NCBI GenBank assembly: GCA_015066565.1
Contig: SVOB01000001.1
Span: 496,001 to 560,000 of the forward strand
Source of the DNA: Oscillospiraceae bacterium
Lineage (GTDB): Bacteria; Bacillota; Clostridia; Oscillospirales; Acutalibacteraceae
DNA: 64,000 nt
Direction of reading: 5' to 3'
Below the pieces are notes generated by a model, which did no database searches, was not told the DNA's origin, and saw only the letters and a program-made list of their open reading frames with translations. Position numbers and translations under genes: made by a program. Below are positions 34,410-41,538 of the stretch, in pieces (positions within the stretch are counted from its first letter, which is position 1; every line of letters begins with the position of its first letter).

Positions 34410-35111
34410 TTACCACTCAATCTGTTCAACGGAAACGGGTGTGCTGTTTTCAATTATCTTACTGACGTGACCGTTTTTGATTTTAATAACTCTGTCAGCC
34501 ATAGGCGCAATTGCGGAGTTATGGGTAATAACGAGTACGGTCATACCTTTTTTACGGCACATATCCTGCAAAAGCTTTAAAATCTGTTTGCCGGTAATAT
34601 AGTCAAGGGCGCCCGTAGGCTCGTCACAGAGAAGTAATTTCGGGTTTTTCGCAAGCGCTCTTGCGATTGAAACGCGCTGCTGCTCACCGCCCGAAAGCTG
34701 AGACGGGAAATTGTTTTTTCTGTCGGTAAGTCCGACCTCTTCTATAACAGCGTCGGCGCTCAAGGGATTTTTTGAAATCTGTAAAGCAAGCTCGACGTTT
34801 TCCTTAGCGGTAAGGTTCGGAACGAGATTATAGAACTGGAAAACGAAGCCGACGTCGTCGCGCCTGTATTGAGTACGCTGTTTTTCGTTGAACTCGGCTA
34901 TATTTTTACCGTCAACATTTATAACGCCCGCCGAAGCCGTATCCATACCGCCGAGTATATTAAGAACGGTAGTTTTACCTGCGCCCGACGGACCGACGAT
35001 TACAACGAATTCGCCCTTTTCAACGGTAAAGTTCATACCGTTGGCAGCCTTTATAATGACCTCGCCCATTCGGTAGGTCTTGTCAACATTTTTTAATTCG
35101 ATAAATGACAT
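34410..35111 (-). CDS. ABC transporter ATP-binding protein (MacB/LolD type)
   Basis: This 233-residue ATPase has Walker [11 protein letters not shown], the Q-loop [17 protein letters not shown], the signature LSGGEQQR, Walker [13 protein letters not shown] and the switch VITHNSA. These are typical of ATPases paired with FtsX-like permeases such as the one encoded next. The ATG at 35111 has AAGGAAG upstream; the longer in-frame reading has no ribosome binding site and non-coding character. The pair forms one transporter. Confidence 0.93.
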   Translation of the reverse strand: MSFIELKNVDKTYRMGEVIIKAANGMNFTVEKGEFVVIVGPSGAGKTTVLNILGGMDTASAGVINVDGKNIAEFNEKQRTQYRRDDVGFVFQFYNLVPNLTAKENVELALQISKNPLSADAVIEEVGLTDRKNNFPSQLSGGEQQRVSIARALAKNPKLLLCDEPTGALDYITGKQILKLLQDMCRKKGMTVLVITHNSAIAPMADRVIKIKNGHVSKIIENSTPVSVEQIEW

Positions 35112-35210
35112 ATCGGAAACTTCCTTTTTTATTATTTCGTTAATTTCTAACGCATTAAAATATATTATAACATATATATTATTAATTTTCCATACAAATT
35201 TAAATAAAAA

Positions 35211-35236
35211 AAGACACTTTTCAGTGTCTCTTTTCA
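35211..35236 (-). terminator. Rho-independent terminator after the lipoprotein gene
   Basis: AGACACT and AGTGTCT pair around TTTC; on the minus strand the stem is followed by seven T. Confidence 0.85.
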
Positions 35237-35237
35237 T

Positions 35238-36287
35238 TTATGCTTCAAATCTGTATTCAACGCTCAAAACACGGTTGTTTTTAAAGGCGAAAATAACGGA
35301 CGAGCCGTTATCGACATAAATTACCTCGGTAACAACCTCACGGGCGTCGTACTTGATATAGCCGTACTGACCTACGCCAAAGGTGCCGTAAAGAAGCTGA
35401 TAGATATAGCTTGCGCCCTCCTTCTGACCGAGACTTCCCTCCGCCTCGTCGTTGCCGTTATAAACGGCGGTATATCCGTCGTTTTCATTCGGGAAATTGA
35501 CAAGCACCATAGGCAGGCTGTCGCCGATTTTAACATCCCTTAAATGAGGAAGCTTATCGTCAAGCATTATTGCATGATAAATCTTATTGTCGATATTGCT
35601 TATTTCAAATACGGTATTGCCGAAGAACATTCTTGTAGCGGTTGAGCCGTTGCTTCTCTCAAAGGTTACCTCGTTAGTCGGCTGGCCGTAAATCTTTTTA
35701 AGGAATGAGCTGTCCCTGTATAAAAAGAATGAAATCTCATCAACCGTAAACGGCGTTGATTTTGAATAATGAACATTATTCGCCTTGACAAACTCAAAGC
35801 TTTCTTCGCCCTGCTGTCCGCTTACGGCGCCGAGAACGTATTTTGCAAATCTGTCTCTTGTTCTTATAACGAGTTCAAAAGCGGGTTTTTCCTTTGAGCG
35901 ACGCGCATAAACGTCAAGAACAAAGTTTTCGTTAACGCTTTCGTTAAGATAAACACGTTCGTCTTCAACGTAAACGCCGTTTTTCTCTTTAACGGTATAG
36001 ATTTCAACTACACTGTTCTTAATCTTGGGTATAACCAAAAACCTTTCGCCGTCGTCGGTAAGGGTAACGCTTTTATTTATCTCAACCTTTGAAATAACGT
36101 CTTCTTTAGGATTATTTACTATTAAAGCGAGCGCATTGTCAGGCTCGTCGTCAATTAAAAGCTCGTATGTCGTCTTGGGCTCGCCCTTGCAGGAAGCAAG
36201 GGAAAGAAGAATAAAGGTCAACGCCGTAAAAACGGCTATTACTTTATAAGCCGAAAAGGCGGACACATTTTTAAAATGACTGTCCAT
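35238..36287 (-). CDS. Lipoprotein of unknown function
   Basis: This 349-residue protein starts at the ATG with GGGAGGTGA upstream. Residues about 15-35 are a hydrophobic signal ending LLSLASC, a lipobox whose cysteine would be lipidated. The mature part is mixed alpha/beta, with blocks such as ELLIDDEPDNALALIVNN and YGTFGVGQYGYIKYDAREVV, and no domain I can name. It stands alone between terminators, upstream of an ABC exporter and downstream of sporulation genes. A surface-anchored, spore- or exporter-related role is possible but unsupported. Confidence 0.75.
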   Translation of the reverse strand: MDSHFKNVSAFSAYKVIAVFTALTFILLSLASCKGEPKTTYELLIDDEPDNALALIVNNPKEDVISKVEINKSVTLTDDGERFLVIPKIKNSVVEIYTVKEKNGVYVEDERVYLNESVNENFVLDVYARRSKEKPAFELVIRTRDRFAKYVLGAVSGQQGEESFEFVKANNVHYSKSTPFTVDEISFFLYRDSSFLKKIYGQPTNEVTFERSNGSTATRMFFGNTVFEISNIDNKIYHAIMLDDKLPHLRDVKIGDSLPMVLVNFPNENDGYTAVYNGNDEAEGSLGQKEGASYIYQLLYGTFGVGQYGYIKYDAREVVTEVIYVDNGSSVIFAFKNNRVLSVEYRFEA

Positions 36288-36341
36288 TTTCTCACCTCCC
36301 GACCATTTTACCAAAGTAAGCGGGTAAAGTCAATTCAAATA

Positions 36342-36368
36342 AAAAAATACCCCTGCCGAAAGGCAGGG
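36342..36368 (-). terminator. Rho-independent terminator after the SASP gene
   Basis: CCCTGCC and GGCAGGG pair around GAAA; on the minus strand a T-rich tract follows. Confidence 0.9.
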
Positions 36369-36390
36369 ATACCAAAGTCAGAGAAATGAC

Positions 36391-36579
36391 TTATTTCATG
36401 CCCTTTTCATAGGCATCAATCATCTTCTTGACCATCTGGCCGCCGATTGAACCGGCCTGCTTAGAAGTAAGGTCACCGTTGTAACCCTGCTTAAGGTTGA
36501 CGCCAACCTCAGAAGCGGCTTCCATCTTAAAACGGTTGAGAGCCTCTCTTGCCTCGGGTACAGAACTCTTATTAGACAT
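36391..36579 (-). CDS. Small acid-soluble spore protein, alpha/beta type
   Basis: This 62-residue protein coats spore DNA and protects it from UV and heat; it is degraded by Gpr at germination. The family signature is visible as EAASEVGVNLKQGYNGDLTS and SKQAGSIGGQMVKKMI. The Gpr cleavage region (E-A-A-S-E) is intact. Its presence shows the organism can sporulate. It lies near gpr and spoIIP on the same strand but has its own terminator. Upstream, 36597-36674 contains no other gene. Confidence 0.95.
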   Translation of the reverse strand: MSNKSSVPEAREALNRFKMEAASEVGVNLKQGYNGDLTSKQAGSIGGQMVKKMIDAYEKGMK

Positions 36580-36674
36580 TCTCGTTTACACTCCTATCTT
36601 TAAAAATTCTTTTGCGCCTGCAATACTATTCTCACCGAACTTTCTAATTTTATAATTGAAAAAATTTGACATTT

Positions 36675-36845
36675 TCAGTTAAAGAACGGCGCGGTTACAT
36701 ATTCGGGTTTTTTACCGTTCAGGGCGTATTCCGAGTTGGAATGTGCCTTGAAAAAGCCCATAAAGACAAGCATTAAAAACACGCAGATAAAAACGCACAT
36801 AAAGAATGTTTTAATTATTTTTGACGTCGGGTTTTTATTATTCAT
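36675..36845 (-). CDS. Small membrane protein coupled to spoIIP
   Basis: A 56-residue frame begins MNNKNPTSKIIKTFF and has one hydrophobic helix (about residues 12-33, MCVFICVFLMLVFMGFF). A short polar tail ends APFFN. Its ATG overlaps the spoIIP stop by four bases (ATGA), the usual sign of translational coupling. It has no recognised family. Position suggests a role in the sporulating cell, perhaps at the engulfing membrane with SpoIIP, but this is inference. It is short enough to be missed by automatic annotation. Confidence 0.65.
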   Translation of the reverse strand: MNNKNPTSKIIKTFFMCVFICVFLMLVFMGFFKAHSNSEYALNGKKPEYVTAPFFN

Positions 36846-37990
36846 TTTTCAACATATCCTTCCATTAACGAGGCAAGGCTTTTTCCTAAAAGAAAGCCCG
36901 AATACATAGCCTCTTCAAGCGTATTGCTGTCACTTCCGAACTCTAAAAGGAGCGAGCAGGGAGTGACGTCCATATTGTATTTTCTGTTACAGAACATAAC
37001 AGGTCTCATAAGACCCTCGAATTTATTTTCGGCTTCTCTCTGAAGATTAAGTGCAAACACAAGGTTTTCATTCCACCTCGGAAAATCCTCAACGTCGCCG
37101 TCTTCGCAACCGGTTATTATCATAACCTGAGCGCACTTTCTTCCGTCTATTTCGCAAACGGGCTTTACTCTCGTGCCGTCCTGCTGATAGATAGCGTCCC
37201 TGTGAACGTCAAGAACAACCTGAATTGTCGGGTTTTCCTTCAAAATCTTTTCAACGGTTTCCCTTGAGCGTGAGTAAGCTCCGTTATATTTCAAATCGTG
37301 AACGGTTCTGTCGTGAATGACAGAAAAGCCCGCGGCGGTCAGTTGCTTTTCGATTTCATCGCCTACTCTCACCATATTCCTGTCCTCATTTTTGCTTCTC
37401 GTTGCGTAGTCTGAGGTGTACCAGCCGTTATCCGCCATTTCGTAGCTCTCGGTAGTATGGGTATGAAAAATAAGCACGCTTGGCTTTGATTTATCGGCGA
37501 TTTTAAGCGTCGCTTTTTTATTCAGTTCTTTTTTTATATCAAGGTCGAACGAGGTTGTGTTTTTCACAAAAACGTTATCATATTTAACATTGGCATTTTG
37601 TGAGGAATAGTGAAGCTCGCTGATTTTTCCGTCCTTTGAGGAAGCGGGATATTTTTTGTTGTATTCCTCACGCATTTTCTCTACATCCTCGGGCGTGACA
37701 AATGTATCAGTATTTTCATTTTTGAGAACGGTTTTAACACTGTCGGCATCCGTTTTACTCTCGGGCGATAAAAAGGCGTTTGAATTCATATTGACAGTCG
37801 TTTTTTCTTTTTCCGAGAATAACTCCGAGGCGCCCTGAGGCATACAGATAACTGCGCCTACAGTTGCCGCTTTTGAAAAAACCGCTCCTATTTTCTGACC
37901 GTTGAAGAACACCCCGACAACAGTCAGAAACGATAACACAACAGCCGTCAAGGCGTGTTTTGAGCCTTTATCCTTTTTATTTTCAAGCAT
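36842..37990 (-). CDS. spoIIP: Stage II sporulation protein P
   Basis: This 382-residue protein is a peptidoglycan hydrolase of engulfment, acting with SpoIID and SpoIIM. One N-terminal transmembrane helix (about 12-35) anchors it. The amidase/endopeptidase domain starts KPSVLIFHTHTTESYE and includes YSRSRETVEKIL, VVLDVHRDAI and LLLEFGSDSNTLEEAM, with the metal-binding His/Glu residues present. It follows gpr, as is usual in spore formers. The ATG has AGGTGA upstream. The 56-residue membrane protein follows with overlap. Confidence 0.93.
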   Translation of the reverse strand: MLENKKDKGSKHALTAVVLSFLTVVGVFFNGQKIGAVFSKAATVGAVICMPQGASELFSEKEKTTVNMNSNAFLSPESKTDADSVKTVLKNENTDTFVTPEDVEKMREEYNKKYPASSKDGKISELHYSSQNANVKYDNVFVKNTTSFDLDIKKELNKKATLKIADKSKPSVLIFHTHTTESYEMADNGWYTSDYATRSKNEDRNMVRVGDEIEKQLTAAGFSVIHDRTVHDLKYNGAYSRSRETVEKILKENPTIQVVLDVHRDAIYQQDGTRVKPVCEIDGRKCAQVMIITGCEDGDVEDFPRWNENLVFALNLQREAENKFEGLMRPVMFCNRKYNMDVTPCSLLLEFGSDSNTLEEAMYSGFLLGKSLASLMEGYVEK

Positions 37991-38029
37991 AGAATCACCT
38001 GTATTATTTCTATGCTTTTCAAGGTCTGT

Positions 38030-38875
38030 TTAGACCAGAGCCATAATATCGCTCAAGCTGAGATTCTTCTGAAGCGCAAGGTTAATTGAGGAAGCGAGGA
38101 CAAGCGACATAGAGTTAATTACAGAGTCTATGTTTCTCGGCGTAACCATCATATTTTCTTCACCCGCTTCGCTCTTTTTCATATCCGGACAAAGCGTAAG
38201 AGCGTCAATTACAGTCGGAACTCCGACGGAGATTACCTTCGTTCCGAGAGTTGTTTCGTCAAGCCTTGAACGCGAATTATTAACGCCCGAGCCGGGAGAA
38301 ATACCCGTATCGCTTATCTGCACCGCCCTGCCGAGCCTTTTCGCGTTTCCGGTAGCGAGAGCGTCAACGGCTATTACGGCGGCGGGCTTTATTTTTTCGC
38401 AAATCGCTTTTATGATTTCGGCGGTTTCCATTCCCGTCTGACCGAGGACGCCCGTGGAAATTGCGACTACGTTTCTCAGTTCGGGCAAGCCGAAGCTATC
38501 GCTTTTATCTGATATATGACGGGTGGCGAGTATTTTTTCAACTGTCTTCGGTCCGAGGGCATCGGGCGTTATATTCTCGTTACCGAGACCTGCTACGAGA
38601 ACGGTTCCGCTCTCGGGCAAAAGCTTTTCAATCGACTCCTTAAGCGCGTTCAACCCCTCCGAATTTTCGTCGGCTTCAACGGGTAAAGCGCCGAATTCAA
38701 CCGTAATATATTCGCCGACAGGTTTTGAAAGCGCTTTTTCGCCGTTTTCATTCGTGATTTTTATTACGGTAGTTTTTACATCTCCGTCAATTATCTCTTC
38801 AAAACTCACCCCGTCAGGCACTCTTTCGCCTATCATTTCCCGTCTTTCGACGGCTAAATCGGTTCTGAAAAACAT
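38030..38875 (-). CDS. gpr: Spore germination protease Gpr
   Basis: This 281-residue aspartic-type protease digests SASPs when spores germinate. The N terminus MFFRTDLAVERREM contains the propeptide-like segment removed on activation. Inner landmarks are VAGLGNENITPDALGPKTV, VVAISTGVLGQTGMETAEI and VIAVDALATGNAKRLGRAVQ. The ATG at 38875 is chosen because AAGGGG lies just upstream; the longer in-frame reading lacks one. It is transcribed divergently from rpsT and probably in one unit with spoIIP. Its substrate is encoded about 1.4 kb downstream. Confidence 0.94.
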   Translation of the reverse strand: MFFRTDLAVERREMIGERVPDGVSFEEIIDGDVKTTVIKITNENGEKALSKPVGEYITVEFGALPVEADENSEGLNALKESIEKLLPESGTVLVAGLGNENITPDALGPKTVEKILATRHISDKSDSFGLPELRNVVAISTGVLGQTGMETAEIIKAICEKIKPAAVIAVDALATGNAKRLGRAVQISDTGISPGSGVNNSRSRLDETTLGTKVISVGVPTVIDALTLCPDMKKSEAGEENMMVTPRNIDSVINSMSLVLASSINLALQKNLSLSDIMALV

Positions 38876-38912
38876 ATTTTTTCCCCTTTCGTTCAACATT
38901 TTCAAAAAACTC

Positions 38913-38941
38913 TTGATTTTTATTTAAAAGAGTGGTAATAT
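38913..38941 (+). promoter_or_regulatory. Promoter of rpsT
   Basis: TTGATT (38913-38918) and TAATAT (38936-38941) are 17 bases apart, shortly before the AAAGGAGG site and the S20 start. Confidence 0.62.
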
Positions 38942-38968
38942 AAACTGCAAATCAAAGGAGGTGTGGAA

Positions 38969-39229
38969 ATGCCCAACATTAAATCAGCTAAAAAACGCGT
39001 ATTGGTTAATCAGACCAAGGCTCAGCGCAACAAATCCGCAAATTCCGCATTGAAGACAGCTATCAAAAAGGCAAACGCTGCTATTGAAGCGAATTCAGCC
39101 GACAAGGACGCTCTTGTTAACGCTGCTGTTAAGAAGATTGACCAGGCTCAGGCAAAAGGTCTTCTTCACAAGAACAATGCTGCCCGTAAAAAGTCTGCAC
39201 TTGTTTTGAGACTTAACAATTCTAAATAA
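38969..39229 (+). CDS. rpsT: 30S ribosomal protein S20
   Basis: This 86-residue basic helical protein binds 16S rRNA in the 30S subunit. It begins [20 protein letters not shown] and ends with the typical [13 protein letters not shown] region. The ATG at 38969 is used; AAAGGAGG lies upstream and an in-frame GTG two codons earlier overlaps it. The location next to gpr with opposite orientation matches many Firmicutes genomes. Confidence 0.97.
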   Translation: MPNIKSAKKRVLVNQTKAQRNKSANSALKTAIKKANAAIEANSADKDALVNAAVKKIDQAQAKGLLHKNNAARKKSALVLRLNNSK

Positions 39230-39251
39230 GAATTAAGATTTAAGCGTTGAT

Positions 39252-39280
39252 GCCGTTGATGTTTAATCAACGGCTTTTGC
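39252..39280 (+). terminator. Terminator after rpsT
   Basis: GCCGTTGAT and ATCAACGGC pair around GTTTA, followed by TTTTGCTTTT. Confidence 0.88.
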
Positions 39281-39330
39281 TTTTGTCATTTTACATAATT
39301 TATTGTTCTGTTTTTGTAGCAAGGTATTCA

Positions 39331-39359
39331 TTGACATTTTATTTTTTTGATTGTATAAT
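39331..39359 (+). promoter_or_regulatory. Consensus sigma-A promoter of the CSCC small protein
   Basis: TTGACA (39331-39336) and TATAAT (39354-39359) are perfect consensus elements with 17-base spacing and an upstream TG. It is the strongest promoter I see in the window. Confidence 0.85.
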
Positions 39360-39392
39360 GATTTTATAAAAAAATTACGGAGGTTCTTATAT

Positions 39393-39572
39393 ATGAAAAA
39401 GGCTTTAAAGATTATTGCTATAATCGCTGCTGTTGCCGCTGCGGCATTTGCAGTATACGTTATCGTTAAAAAATATGTTGAAAGCAAGAAAGTTGTTATC
39501 GGCAACGACGCTGAGAACTATGTTTCCTGCTCCTGCTGTGATGAGGATTTTCTCTCTGAAACAGTTGCATAA
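39393..39572 (+). CDS. Small single-pass membrane protein with CSCC motif
   Basis: A 59-residue protein starts MKKALKIIAIIAAVAAAAFA and has one N-terminal transmembrane helix, a short basic segment (KKYVESKKVV) and the tail NYVSCSCCDEDFLSETVA with three closely spaced cysteines. GGAGG precedes the ATG and a perfect-consensus promoter drives it, so it is probably abundant. The cysteines could bind metal or become oxidised. The product is not assigned to a function I know. Confidence 0.78.
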   Translation: MKKALKIIAIIAAVAAAAFAVYVIVKKYVESKKVVIGNDAENYVSCSCCDEDFLSETVA

Positions 39573-39602
39573 TTAAGAAATCTGATTAGGTTAAAAAAAG
39601 AG

Positions 39603-39633
39603 GTCGCAGAAGTTATTTCTGCGGCTTCTTTTG
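39603..39633. terminator. Terminator between the CSCC gene and spoVAE
   Basis: GTCGCAGAA and TTCTGCGGC pair around GTTAT, followed by TTCTTTT. It lies between convergent genes. Confidence 0.75.
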
Positions 39634-39644
39634 CGTTTATTTCC

Positions 39645-40004
39645 TTATACCTTCGGCGCTTTCGGCTTCGCTAAAAACGAAATGATAATTCCCGAAAGCA
39701 TAGCCGTCATAATCCCCGCCGCCCCTGCGGTAAGAGGACCCGTAACTGCGCCTAAAAGTCCCTGCTCGGCTATCGCCTTTTTAGTTCCCTGAACGAGAAG
39801 ATTTCCGAAGCCTGTCAGCGGAACAGAGGCTCCCGCCCCCGCCCATTCGGCAAAGGGCTCGTAAACTCCGACTGCGCCGAGAACAACTCCGATAAGAACA
39901 AACGAAACAAGAATTCTTCCCGGAGTGAGCTTTGTAAGGTCAATAAGAAGCTGACCGACAACGCATATAAGACCGCCTACGACAAACGCTTTTAAAAAAA
40001 TCAT
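39645..40004 (-). CDS. spoVAE: Stage V sporulation protein AE
   Basis: This 119-residue membrane protein has three to four hydrophobic helices and the SpoVAE blocks FVVGGLICVVGQLLIDLTKL and LTGFGNLLVQGTKKAIAEQG. SpoVA proteins move dipicolinic acid into the forespore and out on germination. The usual partners SpoVAC and SpoVAD are not next to it; the gene stands alone between fumC and the CSCC gene. The Shine-Dalgarno GGAGG is present. Confidence 0.9.
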   Translation of the reverse strand: MIFLKAFVVGGLICVVGQLLIDLTKLTPGRILVSFVLIGVVLGAVGVYEPFAEWAGAGASVPLTGFGNLLVQGTKKAIAEQGLLGAVTGPLTAGAAGIMTAMLSGIIISFLAKPKAPKV

Positions 40005-40070
40005 TCATTTTCCCTCCGTGATTATTCTGTCCCGAAGGGTAATTATTATGTAAATAAATGAAAATGTTTA

Positions 40071-40099
40071 TTGATAAAAACATCTTATTAATGTATAAT
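40071..40099 (+). promoter_or_regulatory. Sigma-A promoter of fumC
   Basis: TTGATA (40071-40076) and TATAAT (40094-40099) are 17 bases apart with an upstream TG, 30 bases before the ATG at 40129. Confidence 0.78.
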
Positions 40100-40128
40100 T
40101 ATATAGATATATCGGTCGGAGGTGCATT

Positions 40129-41505
40129 ATGGACTACCGAATTGAACACGACTCAATGGGCGAAATCAAGGTTCCCACTGACAAATACTGGGGCGCTCAG
40201 ACGCAGAGAAGCCACGAAAATTTTGAAATCGGCGTCGGGAAAGAAACTATGCCCGACGAAATTATAAACGCTTTCGGAATTCTTAAAAAGGCGGCGGCAA
40301 GAGCGAACAGAAAGCTTGTTCCCGAAAGAATGACCGAAGAAAAGCTTTTTGCCGTTGAAAAAGCCTGCGACGAGGTTATTGACGAAAAGCTTAAAGAGCA
40401 TTTTCCGCTTGTCGTCTGGCAGACGGGGTCGGGAACTCAGTCAAATATGAACTCAAACGAGGTCATAGCTAACCGCGGCAACGAAATCGCAGGTAAAAAG
40501 CTGCTTCACCCGAATGACGATATTAATATGTCTCAAAGCTCAAACGACACTTTCCCGACGGCTATCAACATAGCCGCTGTTCTGAGTATAGAAAACCGAC
40601 TTTTACCTCCCCTTTCCGAGTTGATTGAAGCTTTCAAAAGGCTTGAAAAGGAAAACGAGGGAATTATTAAAAGCGGAAGAACTCATCTTCAGGACGCAAC
40701 GCCGATTAAATTTTCTCAGGAAATAAGCGGTTGGCGTTCGAGCCTTGAACGTGACAAAGAGTTAATTAAAAATTCCGTTGATTTTCTTAAAGAACTCGCT
40801 CTCGGCGGAACGGCTGTCGGCACGGGTCTTAACGCTCCCGAGGGCTTTGACGAAACGGTAGCCGCAGAGGTAAGTAAAATCACAGGCACCGGTTTCAAGA
40901 CCGCAGAAAACAAATTTCACGCCCTGACCTCAAAGGACGAAATTGTGTTCGCTCACGGCGCAATAAAGGCTCTTGCGGCGGACTTAATGAAAATCGCAAA
41001 CGACATTCGCTGGCTTTCAAGCGGCCCGAGACTGGGGCTTGGCGAAATTAAAATACCCGAAAACGAGCCCGGCTCTTCAATTATGCCCGGCAAAGTTAAT
41101 CCGACCCAGTGCGAAGCTGTTACGATGGTAGCCGTTCAGGTTATGGGAAACGACGCTGCTATCGGTTTTGCGGCAAGTCAGGGCAACTTTGAACTGAACG
41201 TCTTTATGCCCGTAATTGCGTATAATTTTCTTCAGTCTGTAAGGCTTCTCGGCGAGGCTATGACCTCGTTTAACAAAAACTGCGTTTCGGGAATTAAGGC
41301 TAATGAAGAAAAAATGAGAAACAACCTTAATAATTCGCTTATGAACGTGACGGCGCTCAACCCGTACATCGGTTATGAAAACGCCGCAAGGGTTGCTAAA
41401 AAGGCATACAGCGAAAACACAACTCTAAAAGAAGCCTGTATTTCGCTCGGACTTTTAAGCGAAGAAGAATTTGACAGGGTTTTCAAGCCCGACGAAATGG
41501 TTTAA
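40129..41505 (+). CDS. fumC: Class II fumarate hydratase
   Basis: This 458-residue enzyme interconverts fumarate and malate without an Fe-S cluster. Landmarks are DKYWGAQTQRS, VVWQTGSGTQSNMNSNEV, SGRTHLQDATPIKFSQE and the superfamily signature GSSIMPGKVNPTQCEA. The GTQSNMNSNEV block and the fumarase-like length favour fumarase over aspartase. CGGAGG precedes the start. In an anaerobe it probably works in the reductive branch toward succinate. Confidence 0.94.
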   Translation: MDYRIEHDSMGEIKVPTDKYWGAQTQRSHENFEIGVGKETMPDEIINAFGILKKAAARANRKLVPERMTEEKLFAVEKACDEVIDEKLKEHFPLVVWQTGSGTQSNMNSNEVIANRGNEIAGKKLLHPNDDINMSQSSNDTFPTAINIAAVLSIENRLLPPLSELIEAFKRLEKENEGIIKSGRTHLQDATPIKFSQEISGWRSSLERDKELIKNSVDFLKELALGGTAVGTGLNAPEGFDETVAAEVSKITGTGFKTAENKFHALTSKDEIVFAHGAIKALAADLMKIANDIRWLSSGPRLGLGEIKIPENEPGSSIMPGKVNPTQCEAVTMVAVQVMGNDAAIGFAASQGNFELNVFMPVIAYNFLQSVRLLGEAMTSFNKNCVSGIKANEEKMRNNLNNSLMNVTALNPYIGYENAARVAKKAYSENTTLKEACISLGLLSEEEFDRVFKPDEMV

Positions 41506-41538
41506 ACCATAGCTATTATTACATCACGGAGAAAAACA

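Noticed and set aside
36597-36640. A sigma-G-like promoter (GAATA, 18 bases, AATTTTT) upstream of the SASP gene.
   Set aside because: The start point would fall within the Shine-Dalgarno, leaving no usable leader, and the -10 matches the consensus poorly.
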